A stretch of DNA of 64,000 bases from Rhodocollybia butyracea. Its lineage: Eukaryota > Basidiomycota > Agaricomycetes > Agaricales > Omphalotaceae. The position numbers and the translations under genes were made by a program. The stretch is from contig JADNRY010000105.1 of assembly GCA_015501585.1 (NCBI GenBank), positions 1 through 64,000 of the forward strand. The letters run 5' to 3'. Positions 33,004-45,080 of the stretch are shown here, one piece after another; position 1 is the first letter of the stretch; every line of letters begins with the position of its first letter. Below the pieces are notes generated by a model. The model did no database searches. It worked only from the letters and a program-made list of their open reading frames with translations, and was not told where the DNA came from.

Positions 33004-33833
33004 CTACCTCGACTTCCGATCCTCGAAAAAGTTCTGGAAATCCAAAGCAATCATTCAGCATAGAACCAACAATAGGTCTTTTACAAACATACCTTCAAAT
33101 GCCTCAACTGCCACGCACACGTCAAAATAAGCACCGCAATCTGCACAACACTATACCACACCGCTCGCGAATTCGTACTTTCACTCAAATCCCTATAGTC
33201 CGCCTCTCTCTCTCTCTGGTACTGCTGTTCTCTCCGGATATCCTCGAGTTTCTGGTTCAAATCTCGCACCTTCGCAGCGACCTCCGACACATGTGTCCGG
33301 TCATGTTCGGTATCGGGTCGTGTACTCCCAACAACGATGTCGAGGTACAGACGAATGTGTGTGGAGGAAAACCAGGAGGTGTAGTTGGTGGAAAGGCAGA
33401 TCGAATGGTCTCCGGCTTCGTGCGAGGTGAATGTGAATTTACCATCAGAGGGCCTTTGCTTTTGGTGACTTTATGTCCGGTTTCTACTTCCTGTAAGATT
33501 TCAAAAAGAAATGAAAATGAACAGGGTTTTTTCAGTTAGAGTTAAATTGGCATACCTCTACTTCGACATGTATCCCCAAATTATCATCTATCATGTATTT
33601 CTGCTGTGCTTCTGACCATTCTAGAGCGCGGTAATGACCTTAAAAACAAGCTTCTTGTTGAGACTCGGAGGAACAGTTCATTGTTTGAAGTTACCTTCGA
33701 CTACAGTATCTGTTGGCAGTTCTTCGATGAAGCATCTTTTTTCGTTTGCGTCTAGGTAGAAATGAAGGGCGTTCGCAGCCAGCGCGGAGTATAAAAGCAG
33801 AACCCAGAGCGAGGGTAGACGTTTGAATGTCAT
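33004..33833 (-). CDS. p24 family cargo receptor (Erp1/p24-alpha type), copy ii, best preserved
   Basis: p24 proteins are ER-Golgi type I membrane proteins that load GPI-anchored and other cargo into COPII vesicles. Exon 1 (33833-about 33691) encodes a signal peptide (MTFKRLPSLWVLLLYSALAA) and LHFYLDANEKRCFIEELP, the start of the GOLD domain. Exon 2: HYRALEWSEAQQKYMIDDN. Exon 3: GKFTFTSHEAGDHSICLSTN, RLYLDIVVG, the coiled coil VSEVAAKVRDLNQKLEDIRR and the membrane helix AVWYSVVQIAVLILTCAW followed by QLRHLK. After a last intron the tail FFEDRKSR ends at 33004. The two GOLD Cys (KRCF, SICL) are present. One base is missing in the CCC run before SDGKF (near 33447); copy iii keeps four Cs there. 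Otherwise the gene is complete. Confidence 0.85.
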
Positions 33834-34322
33834 TATGAGGATTATGAGGGAGGATTATGAGGGAACAGACCGACGGGACGGAATTGTGAAACACAAATTC
33901 GAACACAGCCACGTGTACGTTTCTGGATGCTTCTTGTGTGCTCGAACCTTGAGCTTGTGGGCTTACATTTGCTGGGTTTTATCTACAGTCTGGTTCATCG
34001 GGGTTTTGTAAAGTCCTTTTGCTATTGAAATCTCGACGTGTAAACTTGTAAACCTGGGAAGAACTAGTAGCCGTACTACTTCAAGTTATCGTTACTCACC
34101 ACACTTTCTTTACTAGCAATTCCTCAGTTGTTCTTAAATTCGTTACCAGCATAAGTTATCTTGTACATCTCGTAAAGAATATTAACAGTATCATGGTCCG
34201 AATCTAATCGGTTCGTGTTGTGATCTCAGTGATTACTGACCCTCACTTTGAACACAGTCGGTTTGTCGTGACCTAATTTCACTGTACCTACTTGGATCCA
34301 CAGCTATCGCAACACGCTGGTC

Positions 34323-37099
34323 CTACTCGAGTGCTTCCACACCATATTGTCCTATCCGTTCGTGATAATCCTTCCATGCTTGGTTCAACAACGGATCGTC
34401 CCAAGGTAAGCTGCCTCTTTCGATAACGCCAGCCGGTCGATAGTTAATATTGCTTGCCGAGTTAATAACCTCGCCATCATCTTCTTCATCGGTTACTGAG
34501 TACAAATAGTCAGCTACTGTGATGGAAGTGAAAGTGCCGTGACCGATCTGGAAATCGTGTGCATCGGGGAAAAGATTGAACGTTGGCGTTGGCGACTTCG
34601 ACAAAGTCTGAGAATTAGATACAGTCCGCGGAGGAGTTGAAATATCCCCTGATTGTGTATCAAGGCGAGTCACAATCGTGGATCTCTTTCCAACAGAGTA
34701 GTGGAACAATCCCAGCTTCTGAGCAACCAATTTTACAACATCGTACTCCTGGGGTGTTAGCGTGGAACACACCAGCTCAGGGCGTGTATCATCATTCTTG
34801 AATAACAAGACTTCGGAATACGTTTTCAGAGTCGAGGGCTGGTTGAAATCCAGTTCATCGCCCGATTCTTCATTAAATGGAGCTTCATCCGAGGAAACAC
34901 TCGGGTGTTCGAAGTGGCTCGAGTTCGTTGAGAAATAAAGCTTGGATCGAGGAGCAGGTTTGGTACGTTTAGAAGAGGGACTCAGCCTTAGTCTGCCTAA
35001 TGTTGACTTCACCCACTCTTTGAAAGATCGGTAATAGAATTCAGCAGACCGCTTGGGCGCTTGCTGCCACAGAGGAATCGTTAGAAGGGGATTGAAAAGA
35101 TCGGGAAAACGTACCTCGGGAAAACGTACCCTAAGTTGTGTGTCAACGCGAGTCACGACCGCGCACATCTCATCACCCTCGCCAACAAAGTAATGATACA
35201 ATCCAAGCTTTTGAGCAATCAATTGCACGACCTGGTATTGTTGCGTTTTGGGCGTGGGAGACACCAGCGTATTGCGCGTATGATCACTCTGGAATAACAA
35301 GACCTTCGAATACATTTCGAGAGTCGAGGGCTGGTTAAAATCCAGGGCATCGACCGATTCCTCGTTAGATGGAGCTTCGGGACGGGTCTGTCGTGCAGCA
35401 TACACTGCTGAAGGCAAAGCCTCGGGGTTGTGGAGAGATGTAGTCAAAATATGAGAAGAAGAGCGATGTGGCTGCTGTTGTTGGTGCGAACCAAATGGGA
35501 AGTATTGTCGGCTAGTAAAGCGACCAGAACCACGGGTGAACCCAGTGGCAACGACGCTGCCGTGTTCTTCGTCTGTACTCTACAATGATGAACATTAGTC
35601 GCCGCTGAGCATATGAATGGCGCAACAATTCGAACCTTGCTTACTTGCACTAAGTCTAGAAGTAAAAGGTCTTGCGGGTTGGTAATCAAGTCCAAAATTA
35701 TCTGTGCACTAGGTCGTTCGCTATTTTTTTTCTGACCAGCACTGTTCCAACATTGAATTCATCGACTTGAAGACAGATTCTCGCGGGATTATTTCTATAG
35801 GAAGCGAAGGTCTTTCACCTTCCAAGACCTTCATTGCAACAGTGATATCTTGAGAAACATTCGAGAATGGCGGTGTCCCAGTTAAGATCTACGTGTCTTT
35901 GAGATATCGTGGATTTGAGCCTTTTGATAGACTTACCTCGACTACGGTACACCCGAATGCATAGATATCTCGGGGTAGCAACATTCCCGCTCCCGCCGCA
36001 ATATAGTCAGGAGGATTGATGAATTCTGGTGCTAGCCAACGAAGTGAGCCTTGAGTGGAAGCAGTTTTCGTTGGGTTCATGGATTGCGTATCCAAAACAG
36101 ATAACCCAAAGTCAGCAAGACAGCAGGAACGACGATCGTCAGAGACCAGAATGTTGGCCTGCCAATTGGTGAGTGAGGATCCACAAGTAAGATGGTTGAC
36201 TAACCCCTTTGATGTCGCCGTGAGCTACAGGCGGATCGAGTCCATGCAAGTAGACAAGGCCGTCGGCGACTTGAGCAGCCTATGGTTTATTGTCGATGAG
36301 TATGTTTAAGCAGAATAACGAACACATACATGTTTCAATTTCGTATCGAAATCTAATGGATGCTTCTGAGTATATGAGATAATATCGCCGTTGAACATCC
36401 AAGGAGAGATAATACAGAAGGTAGGCGAAAACATTTCGGTATTCACACCAAGGAAAGGAAGAATATTTGGATGATTGAGCTGTCTCCACAACAGAACTTC
36501 TTTACTTAATGCCTGTAGGTAGACCTTCAGTATTCGTTCCGGATGATTCGGGTCCAATTGACGTACCCTGAGCAAAGTTTCCCTCTCCGAGCCTTCTTGA
36601 AAATATCGCAAAACCTTTATGCAGACGCGTCGATTATCACAGCGTCCCATATAAACATCCTACCAGGAAAGGCATGAGTATCTGGGATATCGTTTGAACA
36701 AAAGTCGTACAGCAAAGCCTCCACCTTTCACCGCACGCTTACTCTCGCAGACTAGGCCATCAAGAATCATTGAAGGGGGAAGGACTCCATATTGGCGATT
36801 CAAACGACGCATGAGTTTTAGACATCTCTTCCGTCTCTTCCCGAATTGAGAGTCGTTTGTAGCACGCGCGCGGTCAAGCTCCTGCATCGTACCATGTACC
36901 ATAAGCATGAATCCAGGAAGCATACTAGAGCAAACGAGCCTACCGTTTGTAGCAGCTCCATCGCCTCCGATGATTCCTCTGCATTCAAGGTTTCAACGAG
37001 GCCGTTGATATCTTCGTCCAAATCATCGTGATCATCCGCTGCTATAGAGGAAAGAATTTGGGTACTGGCCGGGGTAGTTAGAGTTGGTAGCATTCTCAA
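34323..37099 (-). CDS. TKL-type protein kinase with two C-terminal R3H-like domains, copy K1 (frame break at an A8 run)
   Basis: The N-terminal region (from MRMLPTLTT) leads to CLKLMRRLNRQYGVLPPSM, typical of mushroom TKL kinases. The kinase domain starts at KGGGFA|DVYMGR (intron), has the Lys in RVCIKVLRY, HPNILPFLGV, the catalytic loop HGDIKG|AN split by an intron, LADFGLSV, RWLAPEF and the late motif MLEQCWSE. There an A8 run (near 35733) shifts the frame; copy K2 has A7 and stays open (KNSERPSAQ). An intron (about 35642-35585) joins the kinase to a tail with two copies of a roughly 65-residue unit (YQVVQLIAQKLGLYHY and YDVVKLVAQKLGLFHYSVGK). This resembles the R3H fold (VVHRVAAYFGMDHNV-like), although the Arg and His of the name are replaced. 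The tail ends LPWDDPLLNQAWKDYHERIG. Confidence 0.75.
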
Positions 37100-38343
37100 A
37101 TAAAGCCGAATAGCGAGGGGCTATATATATCCTATGCCACGAGTTTCCAACGTGTAGGAAACTCCTCCTCGAAGTAGATTGGGCGCTTGAGGAACCGAAG
37201 ATGATTTCAGCTCAAGTGTAATTGAGGCCTGAGGCGAGGTACCATGTTGACCTGGGAGGGCAATGCATCTCGAGAGCTGCACCGGTTCAGATTGGAACAA
37301 GCCATGACTTAGTTCTCCGACAGTCGCTGGATATCACATCCGAAGTTTTTCGTTGAGCGTGACGTTATCGATTTTGACGCGAGCCAGTGTCCAAATAGAT
37401 CTGAAAGATGTCGGGCGATGTCGATGAGTGGCTTGTGGATGATTGCAAAAAGGTAGTAGTCCCTGATACCAAGGTCACCAAGGGTAAGTAGGCGGCCGCT
37501 CAGAGGCTGTCACGGTGGCATGATCAGTCGCTTGCTACTTGTAGTTGTACAAACTGGGCCAACCCCCTTCATGTCAGTACTGTCGATTATCCACTATTGT
37601 GGGTGATCTCCTTTTTTAACTTCTAACCTACCTCTCTCTAAGCTATTACTTATTTAAAATTTAAGGGCCACCAGTGACCCTCGTCGATATGATTTTCAAG
37701 ACTAAACCGTGCTGACAGTGCAAATGCAAAGTACGTGCAAAGTACTCACCGATGTACTTAACAACTAGCCTATTTTTCGTTATATCCAATATCCGATACG
37801 AACCCGCCAATCGCTATTCTAGGACACTCCCCGTATTAGCAACCTGATGGTTGATTTTTTAAAGGTGACTCGTGTTTTGGCTGGCGGATATTCCTGATTT
37901 TAACATTAGTGCTGCTTGCCACATCTATCATCTGGAGTCTAGTCTACTCCCCCATTCGAGTCCGACAGCGGATAAAGCATCTCCCCAGCGAATTATCACG
38001 TCACTGACTGATTCAATATTCTGCTTTTCGTGCTCAGCACTGGCAGCAGCACTCCGTTGAGTTCCTGTATACGTGCTATTCAATTCGATCTCACCGAGTG
38101 TATACAAAAGCTCACTCAGTATACCCCGGCCCCCCACTTCATCATCTTTTGATACACGATCCAGATTTTAGCCATAATTCTAGCGCTTTATCTCCAAAGA
38201 GGAAAAACTGAAAGTGCCTTCACTTCACGTTGACATGTCAAAACAATCATTTCGCATTTCGAACAAAAGAGAAGTTCATTTCGTCACCATTCACTGACAT
38301 AAATAACCATTGTTAATCGTACAACATGGAAACCCACATCGTA
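37100..38343. repeat. Upstream block of K1 and left edge of module 2
   Basis: 37190-37400 is duplicated at 41085-41290 before K2 (GGGCAATGCATCT, GAGAGCTGCACCGGTTCAGA, AGTTCTCCGACAGT). 37400-38130 shows no gene; the small frames at 37872-38137 are unsupported. 38140-38343 matches the p24 downstream block. Confidence 0.45.
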
Positions 38344-38537
38344 CTACCTCAATTTCCGATCCTCGAAAAAGTTCTAAACAATCCAAATTCATTCAGCACA
38401 GAAACAAAATCTTTCGCAGCGTATCTTCAAATGCCTCAGCTGCCACGCACACATCAAAATAAGCACCAAAATCTGCACAACACTATGCCACAGCAAGGGC
38501 AGACGTTTGAATGCCATTATGAGGGAGGGACGGAATT
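38344..38537 (-). pseudogene. p24 family gene, copy iv (large internal deletion)
   Basis: The start codon and first codons of the signal peptide (MAFKRLPLLW) are joined directly to the membrane segment (HSVVQILVLILMCAWQLRHLK). The GOLD domain and the coiled coil are gone. The junction lies where both source regions read TGTGG/TCTGG, so a short-homology deletion of about 600 bases is likely. Downstream, the last exon (NFFEDRKLR) ends at 38344, after an intron-like stretch with damaged splice sites. A transcript could encode only a tiny membrane peptide. Confidence 0.75.
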
Positions 38538-38784
38538 GTGAAACACAAATTCGGACACTCTACGTTTTTGGGCGCTTATTATTATTCTTCATACATCGTT
38601 AGTATCTTGTGCATCTCGTCGGTTTGTCAAATATGGCGTGGTCCACACATTCACGTGGTGATCTCAGTGATTACCGAACTCAGTAGTCGGTTTACAGCAG
38701 CCTAATTTCAATGGACCTACTTGGATCCATAGCTATCACAACGCTCTGCCAGTCCTATTCGAGCATCCACAGTGCTTCCACGCC

Positions 38785-41013
38785 CTACTGTCCTATCCGT
38801 TCGTGATAATCCCTCCATGCTTGATTCAACAACGGATCATCCCAAGGTAAGCTGTCTCTTTCGATAACGCCAGCCAGCCGGTGTGTATTGACGATGCTCG
38901 AGTTGAAATCGCTAGTCGAGCTCATATCGCTACTAGCCAAGATCATGACATCCCCAGCTACCGAGAGGAAACTGCTGTTGGAGATGGAGAAATTGGGTGC
39001 ATTGGCAAAAAATGACGTGCCGATCGTTGACGTTGGCTGCGAGAAACTTGGGGTATGAGCAATGCGAGTCACAATCGTGGATCTCTTTCCAACAGAGTGA
39101 TGGTACAATCCAAGCTTCTGAGCAATCAATTTCACAACATGGTACTCCTGGGGTGTTGGCGTGGAACACACCAGCTCAGTGCGTGTAAGATCATTCTTGA
39201 ATAACACGACCTTGGTATACATTTCGAGAGTCCAGGGCTGGTTGAAATCCAGTTTATCGACCAATGCCTCGTTAGATGAAGGCTCAGGAGGAGGAATCTG
39301 TGGTGCAGCAGGGACTGTTGAAGGCAAAGCCTCGGGGTTGTGGAGAGATGCAGTGAAGATATGAGGAGAAGAACGATGTGGCTGCCGTTGTTGGGGCGAA
39401 CCAAACAAGAAGGGTCGTTGACTAGTAGAGGGAGCAGGACCATGGGCGAAGCCAGTGGCAACGACGCTGCTGTGTTCTTCGTCTGTATTCTACAATTATG
39501 AACATTAGTCGCCGCTGAGAATATGAATGGCGCAACAATTCGAACCTTGCTTACTTGCACTGACCCTAAGAACGAAAAGTTTTGCGGGTTGGTAATCAAG
39601 TCAAAAATTCTCTGTGCACTAGGTCGTTCACTATTTTTTTCTGACCAACACTGTTCCAACATTGAAACCATTGACTTGAAGACAGACTCTCGCGGGATCG
39701 TTTCCCCAGGAAGCGAAGGCCTTTCACCTCCCAATACCTTCATTGCAACAGTGATGTCCTGAGAAACATCTGAGAATGGCGGTGTCCCAGTCAAAATCTA
39801 CAGATCCCTTTTACATATAGTGGATTCGAGCCTTTTGATAGACTTACCTCGACTACGGTACACCCAAATGCATAGATATCTCGCGGTAGCAACATTCCCG
39901 CTCCCGCCACAGTATAAGAAGGAGGATTGATGAATTCCGGTGCTAACCAACGAAGTGAGCCTTGAGTGGAAGCAGTTTTTGTTGGGTTCATCGATTGCGT
40001 ATCCAAAACAGATAGGCCAAAGTCAGCAAGACAACAGGAACGACGATCGTCAGAGACCAAAATGTTGGCCTGTCGATTGGTGAGTGAGGATCCACAAGTA
40101 AGATGGTTAACTAACCCCTTTGATGTCGCCATGAGCTACAGGCGGATCGAGTCCATGCAAGTATACAAGGCCTTCGGCGACTTGAGCAGCCTATGGTTTA
40201 TTGTCGATGAGTATGTTTATGCAGAAGAACGAGCACATACATGTTTCAATTTCATATCCAAATCCAAAGGATGTTTCTGAGTATATGAGATAATATCGCC
40301 GTTAAACATCCAAGGAGAGATAATACAGAAGGTAGGCGAAAACATTTCGGTATTCACACCAAGGAAAGGAAGGATATTTGGATGATTGAGCTGCCTCCAC
40401 AACAGAACCTCTTTACTTAATGCCTGTAGGTAAATCCTCAGTATTCTTTCCGGATGATCCAGGTCTAATTGATGTACCTTGAGCAAAGTTTCCCTCTCTG
40501 ACCCTTCTTGGAAATACCGCAAAACCTTCATGCAGACGCGTCGATTATTCCAACGTCCAATATAAACATCCTACCAGGAAAGACATCAGTAACTAAGATA
40601 TTGTTTGAACATAAGCCGTACAGCAAAACCTCCACCTTTCACCGCACGCTTACTTTCGCAGACCAGCCCGTCAATAATCATTGAAGGGGGAAGCACTCCA
40701 TATTGACGATTCAACTGGCGCATGAGTTTTAAACATCTCTTCCATCTCTTCCCTAATTGAGAGTCATTTGTAGTACGCGCACGGTCAAGCTCCTGGATCG
40801 TACCATGTAGCATAAGCATGAATTTAGGAAGGATACTAGCGCAAACGAGCCTACCGTTTGTAGCAACTCCATCGCCTCCGATGATTCCTCTGGATTCAAG
40901 GTTGTAACAAGGTTATTGAAGTCTTCTTCCGAGTCATTGTGGTCATCTGCTGCAATAAAGGAAAGAATTTGGGTACTGGTCCTGGTAGATAGAGTTGGTA
41001 CTATCATTCTCAA
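38785..41013 (-). CDS. TKL-type protein kinase with one C-terminal R3H-like domain, copy K2 (intact)
   Basis: Same architecture and intron positions as K1, start MRMIVPTLST at 41013. Kinase motifs: GGGFA (glycine loop), VCMKVLRYF (Lys), NHPNILPFLGV, AHGDIKG with the intron before AN, LADFGLSV, RWLAPEFINPP, DIYAFGCTVVE, and WSEKNSERPSAQ without the frame break seen in K1. The intron to the tail (about 39555-39493) is followed by EEHSSVVATGF and one R3H-like unit (YHVVKLIAQKLGLYHHSVGK, about 39165-39060). The second unit and its linker present in K1 are absent. A TAG after HERIGQ shortens the end by seven codons relative to K1. Catalytic Asp, Lys and DFG are all present, so an active Ser/Thr kinase is likely. 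Target unknown. Confidence 0.78.
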
Positions 41014-41610
41014 ACAAAACAGAACAGGAAAGGGCTATATATATCCAATGTCACGAGTTATCAAGTCGACTGAGGGATCAAAGATGATTTTAGCTTAGGC
41101 ATGATTGAGGCCTGAGAAGGTATCATGTTGATCTGAGAGGGCAATGCATCTTGAGAGCTGCACCGGTTCAGATTGGAACAAGCTATGACCTAGTTCTCCG
41201 ACAGTTGCTGGATACCATGTCCCAAGTTTCTCGTTGAGCGCGACGTTATCGATTTTGACGCGAGCCAGTCTCCGAATAGATATGAAAGATGTCGAGGTAC
41301 AATATGAGCGATGAGATGGGATCACTGGGATGATTGCAAAAAGGCAGTCCCCGATACCAAGGTCAACACGAAAGAAAGAGGCTCAGAAGCTGTCATGGTG
41401 GCATGATTAGTCACGACATTGGGCCCGGCGCTTGCAAGTTACACTGCCAGCCACGTTCATGTCAGTACGATCGATTATAGGATGTTGAGTCGTCCTTGTT
41501 AGGGCTAGTGCCAGAGTCACAGTGGCGCGGGGTTGGTGCACTGAGAGAGAGTTATTGTAACTCGAGGCGCCTCATATCCGGAAGACGTGCTTCTGTAGGG
41601 TGATAGCACG
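41014..41610. other. Upstream block of K2
   Basis: 41085-41300 duplicates the region upstream of K1. 41500-41600 (GGCGCGGGGTTGG...CATATCCGGAAGACGTGCTTCTG) matches 32620-32700, so the module boundary continues up to the CACTA-like element. No gene. Confidence 0.45.
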
Positions 41611-43082
41611 CACTACGCCAGCGTCAAATAATAACGGGCGAAATTTTTTCCGAAATTATTGCTGTAATTATTTACCTTTTTCGATAAGAATTTCGGTTGA
41701 AATTGGTTCTCTCTTTTCGTGTGAAAAATAAATTGAAAGACAAATAGAATTTCGCCCGTAAATCTTTGATAATTTCGTCTGAAAAATCTATTGTAATTGA
41801 TTATCTTTTTCGATAAGAATTTCGCCCGTAATCTGTTATCTTTTTCGCTCGTGATTAATTAAAAATTTCGAGCAATATTTTTACAAGGTAATCACTGGAC
41901 AATGATTGGGCAGGAACTGGACAAGAACTGGTGTAAAGCCCTGGGCTGTGAGGCAAAGGGGCTGAGAGAGGGCTAGCTGATATAGCAAGATAAGAGTGGG
42001 TAAGGCTGAAAGCTTAGCTGATAGCAGCTAAAAGAGTCCTTAAATCCCACCAAGTGCACACAACCCAATTCTATTGAGAGTACACACGAAGTGGCAGGAA
42101 GGAAAGGAACTAAAGATTACATAATAAGCGCTATTGATAATAACCAAAGCGGCGCCAATTCCGTAGCCGTTACAACTGGGCAGTTTGGTCATGTGATGTG
42201 CAGTACTAGACTTAAAGTTACAGGATACCACATATGTATTGGAGTGCCAGCCACCACACGAGGCTAAACCCTATAACGACGTCGGTTGGTATGCTTCTCG
42301 AATAGCTATAACATTCTTTTGCGGAGCCGACACAAGTCCAAGAAGATTCTTCGCATCATATATTCATCGCCTCAATACCTGTCTGTCGGGGTCGTTCACC
42401 AAAAGAGGGCTTACAGTAAGACTGCGTATGAATTTGCGTGATCTTTCAGACACTATTGATAGTTTGTCTCGCTGGGCAATGAGAATATTGCGCGGGACGT
42501 GTCTGCGGCTCTATATCTTGAGTGATTTCCGAGTTGATAAGAGTTGTACTAGGCGGTGGCTCAGTATGCCTGATTCTAAAATACACTTTTTCTTCCATGT
42601 TCGGAGTTTCGTTGTGATGAATGGCGCGCGATTACTGGCGCTGCCATGAATACCTATCCTGTATGATACAGAAAGTCATCTTAAGACAGATGAAGTACTG
42701 GCAGATGCAGATCACATGACCGAACTGCCCAGTTTCTTGTCCAGTTCTGCCCAATCATTGTCCAGTTGTTACCTTGTAAAAATATCGCTTGAAATTTTTA
42801 ACTAATCACAAGCGAAAAAGATAAGTAATTTCATTATCTTTTTCGTCCGAAAAAGATAACAGATTACAGGCAAAATTCTTATCGAAAAAGATAATCAATT
42901 ACAATAGATTTTTCAGACGAAATTATCAAAGATTTACGAGCAAAATTCTGTTTGTTTTCAATTTATTTTTCACACGAAAAAGAGAACCAATTTCAACCAA
43001 AATTCTTATCGAAAAAGGTAAATAATTACAGCAATAATTTCGGAAAAAATTTCGCCCGTTATTATTTGACGCTGGCATAGTG
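41611..43082. mobile_element. Non-autonomous CACTA-type element, 1472 bp, 3-base target duplication
   Basis: Both ends are inverted copies starting CACTA(C/T)GCCAGCGTC. The terminal inverted repeats run about 320-345 bases (to about 41935 and from about 42735) and contain repeated ATTTCGCCCGTAAT and TTATCTTTTTCG units. The element is flanked by ACG on both sides (41608-41610 and 43083-43085). CACTA ends with a 3-base target duplication are typical of CMC/EnSpm elements. The paralogous block at 32690-32720 lacks the insertion and gives the empty site. The middle (41935-42735) has an open frame at 42239-42649 without a recognisable domain and no transposase. Confidence 0.8.
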
Positions 43083-43614
43083 ACGGCTTGAAGCTTCGCC
43101 GTTTAAACTGAGGGTTAGAACAACAGACGCAGCCACCCACTGCTACGTTCAAAGATGGCCAGCAAGTCAAACAAATCTTTTCACTTCACTTCACTTCACG
43201 ATCCATCCCTCCGGACTCTGGCTATAATTATAGCGCTTTATCGATTTTCTCCAACCAAATATTGTGCGCATGCGCTGCTCACATGGTGAAGGAGGTGGAT
43301 GTCATCGGTCATCGGAAGGTCGTCGTAAGGTCGTCGTGGGGGTCGTCGTAAGTAGTTACACTAGCGTCTCGTACTAGTGCAGCCTTCAGTGGCAGCAAGA
43401 GCGAGAATGAACAGAGATAGGGTTGCTATGCGCGTTTGTGTTGGAGTGAATAAAAGAAGTCCGTTGAATAAGCTTAACGTTCACTCTGGTCTAATAGCAA
43501 TGAGCTCTAGCAATGAGCCCTAGCAAACGCGCAAAAAAAATTAAGTTCATTTCGTCGCCATTCACTGACATAAATAACCATCGACAAGCATACAAAATGG
43601 AAACCCCCATTGTA
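43083..43614. repeat. Left edge of p24-kinase module 3
   Basis: CTTGAAGCTTCGCCGTTTAAA to the p24 iii stop, parallel to 32712-33003. It has a TCGTCGT-rich insertion at 43315-43355 not found in the other modules and a TTCACTTCACTTCAC repeat at 43178-43200. Confidence 0.4.
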
Positions 43615-45080
43615 CTACCTCAATTTCCGATCCTCGAAAAAGTTCTAAACAATCCAAATTCATTCAGCGCTCAGCACAGAACTAAAAATCTTTGGCAGCG
43701 TACCTTCAAATGCCTCAACAATCACACATCAAAATAAGCACCGCGATCTGCACAACAACATACCACACCGCTGGTAAATTCGTACTCTCACTCAAATCCC
43801 TATAAGTCTGCCTCCCCTCTCTCTGGTACTGCTGTTCTCTCCGGAGATGCTCGAGATTCTGATTCAAATCCCGCACCTTCGCAGCGACCTCTGACACATG
43901 CATGTGGTCGTGTTCAGTATCGGGTCGGGCACCCCTACAATGATGTCGAGGTACAGACGAATGTGGGTCGAAGAAAACCAGGATGTGTGGTTGGTGGAAA
44001 GGCAGATGGAGTGATCTCCAGCTTCATGCGAAGTGAATATGAATTCACCGTCGGAGGGGCCTTTGCTTTTGGTGATTTTATGCCCAGTCTCTACTTCCTG
44101 TAAGATAAATGAAAATGAACAGGGTTTTTTTCAATTAGAGTTGAGTTGGCATACCTCTACTTCGACATGTATACCCAAATTATCATCCAACATGTATTTC
44201 TGCTGTGCTTCTGACCATTCTAGAGCGCGGTAATGACCTTGAAAAACAAGCTTCTTGTTGAGACTCAGAGGAATGGTTCCAGACGTTTCAAAAATTCTTG
44301 TCCCACAGGCCAAAAACGCCAAAATTAATCTGTAAAATACAAAAAACAAAAAAAATGTTTCCTGACTTAGTTCTACATATTCTCGGCCTTATTTTTACTT
44401 CTAAATTATCTACTGTCGTTACTGAAGACAAAGATGATCCATTCATGGACAAACCGGGTAAAGAGACAGCTTTTTTCATGATTTCTCACATCTGACTATG
44501 AATTAAAATTCAAGCTCGAGCTGCCCAGTTCATGATGAAATTGTAAACATTAGCAGTGAGGGTGAGTAACAATGAAGTGGAGACAGTGGATGAGATGAAA
44601 GTGGAGGAGGTACGGAAGAGCAGTGGTACAGAGTCCAAAGATCATTTTTTCGAGGCTCTATCTGTCGCCCCGAAGTCCCAGAGGATAAAAACCTTCGAAG
44701 ATATTGTCGAGCAAATCTTCTGCCATCTTTGTTTCGTCAAAAAAAAACCATCTGGTTCGCCGAGCAATGAGTGCTTCATATCTCATCACGCTGCGCCACG
44801 AGTTTCCTATTGAGCTCGAAGTCGTTGGGATTCATACAGAGTCACTAATGTGATAGTATACCATAGTGTAGCAGCAATGGAATACGACGAAAGAACCAGT
44901 AAACATTTTTTTTTGTTTTTTGTATTTTACAAATTAATTTTGGCGTTTTTGGCCCGTGGGACAAGAATTTTTGAAACGTCTGTCATTGTTTTAAGTCACC
45001 TTTGACTACATACAGTATCTGTTGGCAGTTCTTCGATGAAGTATCTTTTCTCGTTATCGTGAAACGGTGATCATGAACGT
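43615..45080 (-). pseudogene. p24 family gene, copy iii (decayed, interrupted by a transposon in intron 1)
   Basis: From upstream: a partial exon 1 (KRYFIEELPTDT, 45060-45000) without a recognisable signal peptide, then intron 1 carrying a 703-base element (44280-44982). Next come HYRALEWSEAQQKYMLDDN (near 44235-44160), the exon with SDGEF... (near 44045, with four Cs kept where copy ii has three), VSEVAAKVRDLNQNLEHLRR, and a membrane segment cut short at LILMCDC by a small deletion. The last exon (NFFEDRKLR) ends at 43615. The signal peptide loss and the truncated membrane segment make it non-functional. Confidence 0.75.
44280..44982. mobile_element. 703-bp MITE-like element with ~80-base terminal inverted repeats
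   Basis: Ends: CAGACGTTTCAAAAATTC inward from both sides, inverted for about 80 bases and ending in an A/T-rich AAAAAACAAAAAAAATGTTT stretch. Comparison with intron 1 of p24 copy ii (33661-33700) shows the empty site and a 2-base duplication (TC at 44278-44279 and 44983-44984). Two small frames lie inside on the plus strand: 44356-44495 (hydrophobic start MFPDLVLHILGLIFTSKLS) and 44556-44813. No transposase. Superfamily not determined. Confidence 0.75.

Noticed and set aside
37872..38137. Small frames between K1 and p24 copy iv
   Set aside because: Not conserved in the corresponding place of the other modules.
42239..42649. 136-codon frame inside the CACTA-type element
   Set aside because: No recognisable domain, no usable homology, and an isolated frame of this length in a non-autonomous element can occur by chance.
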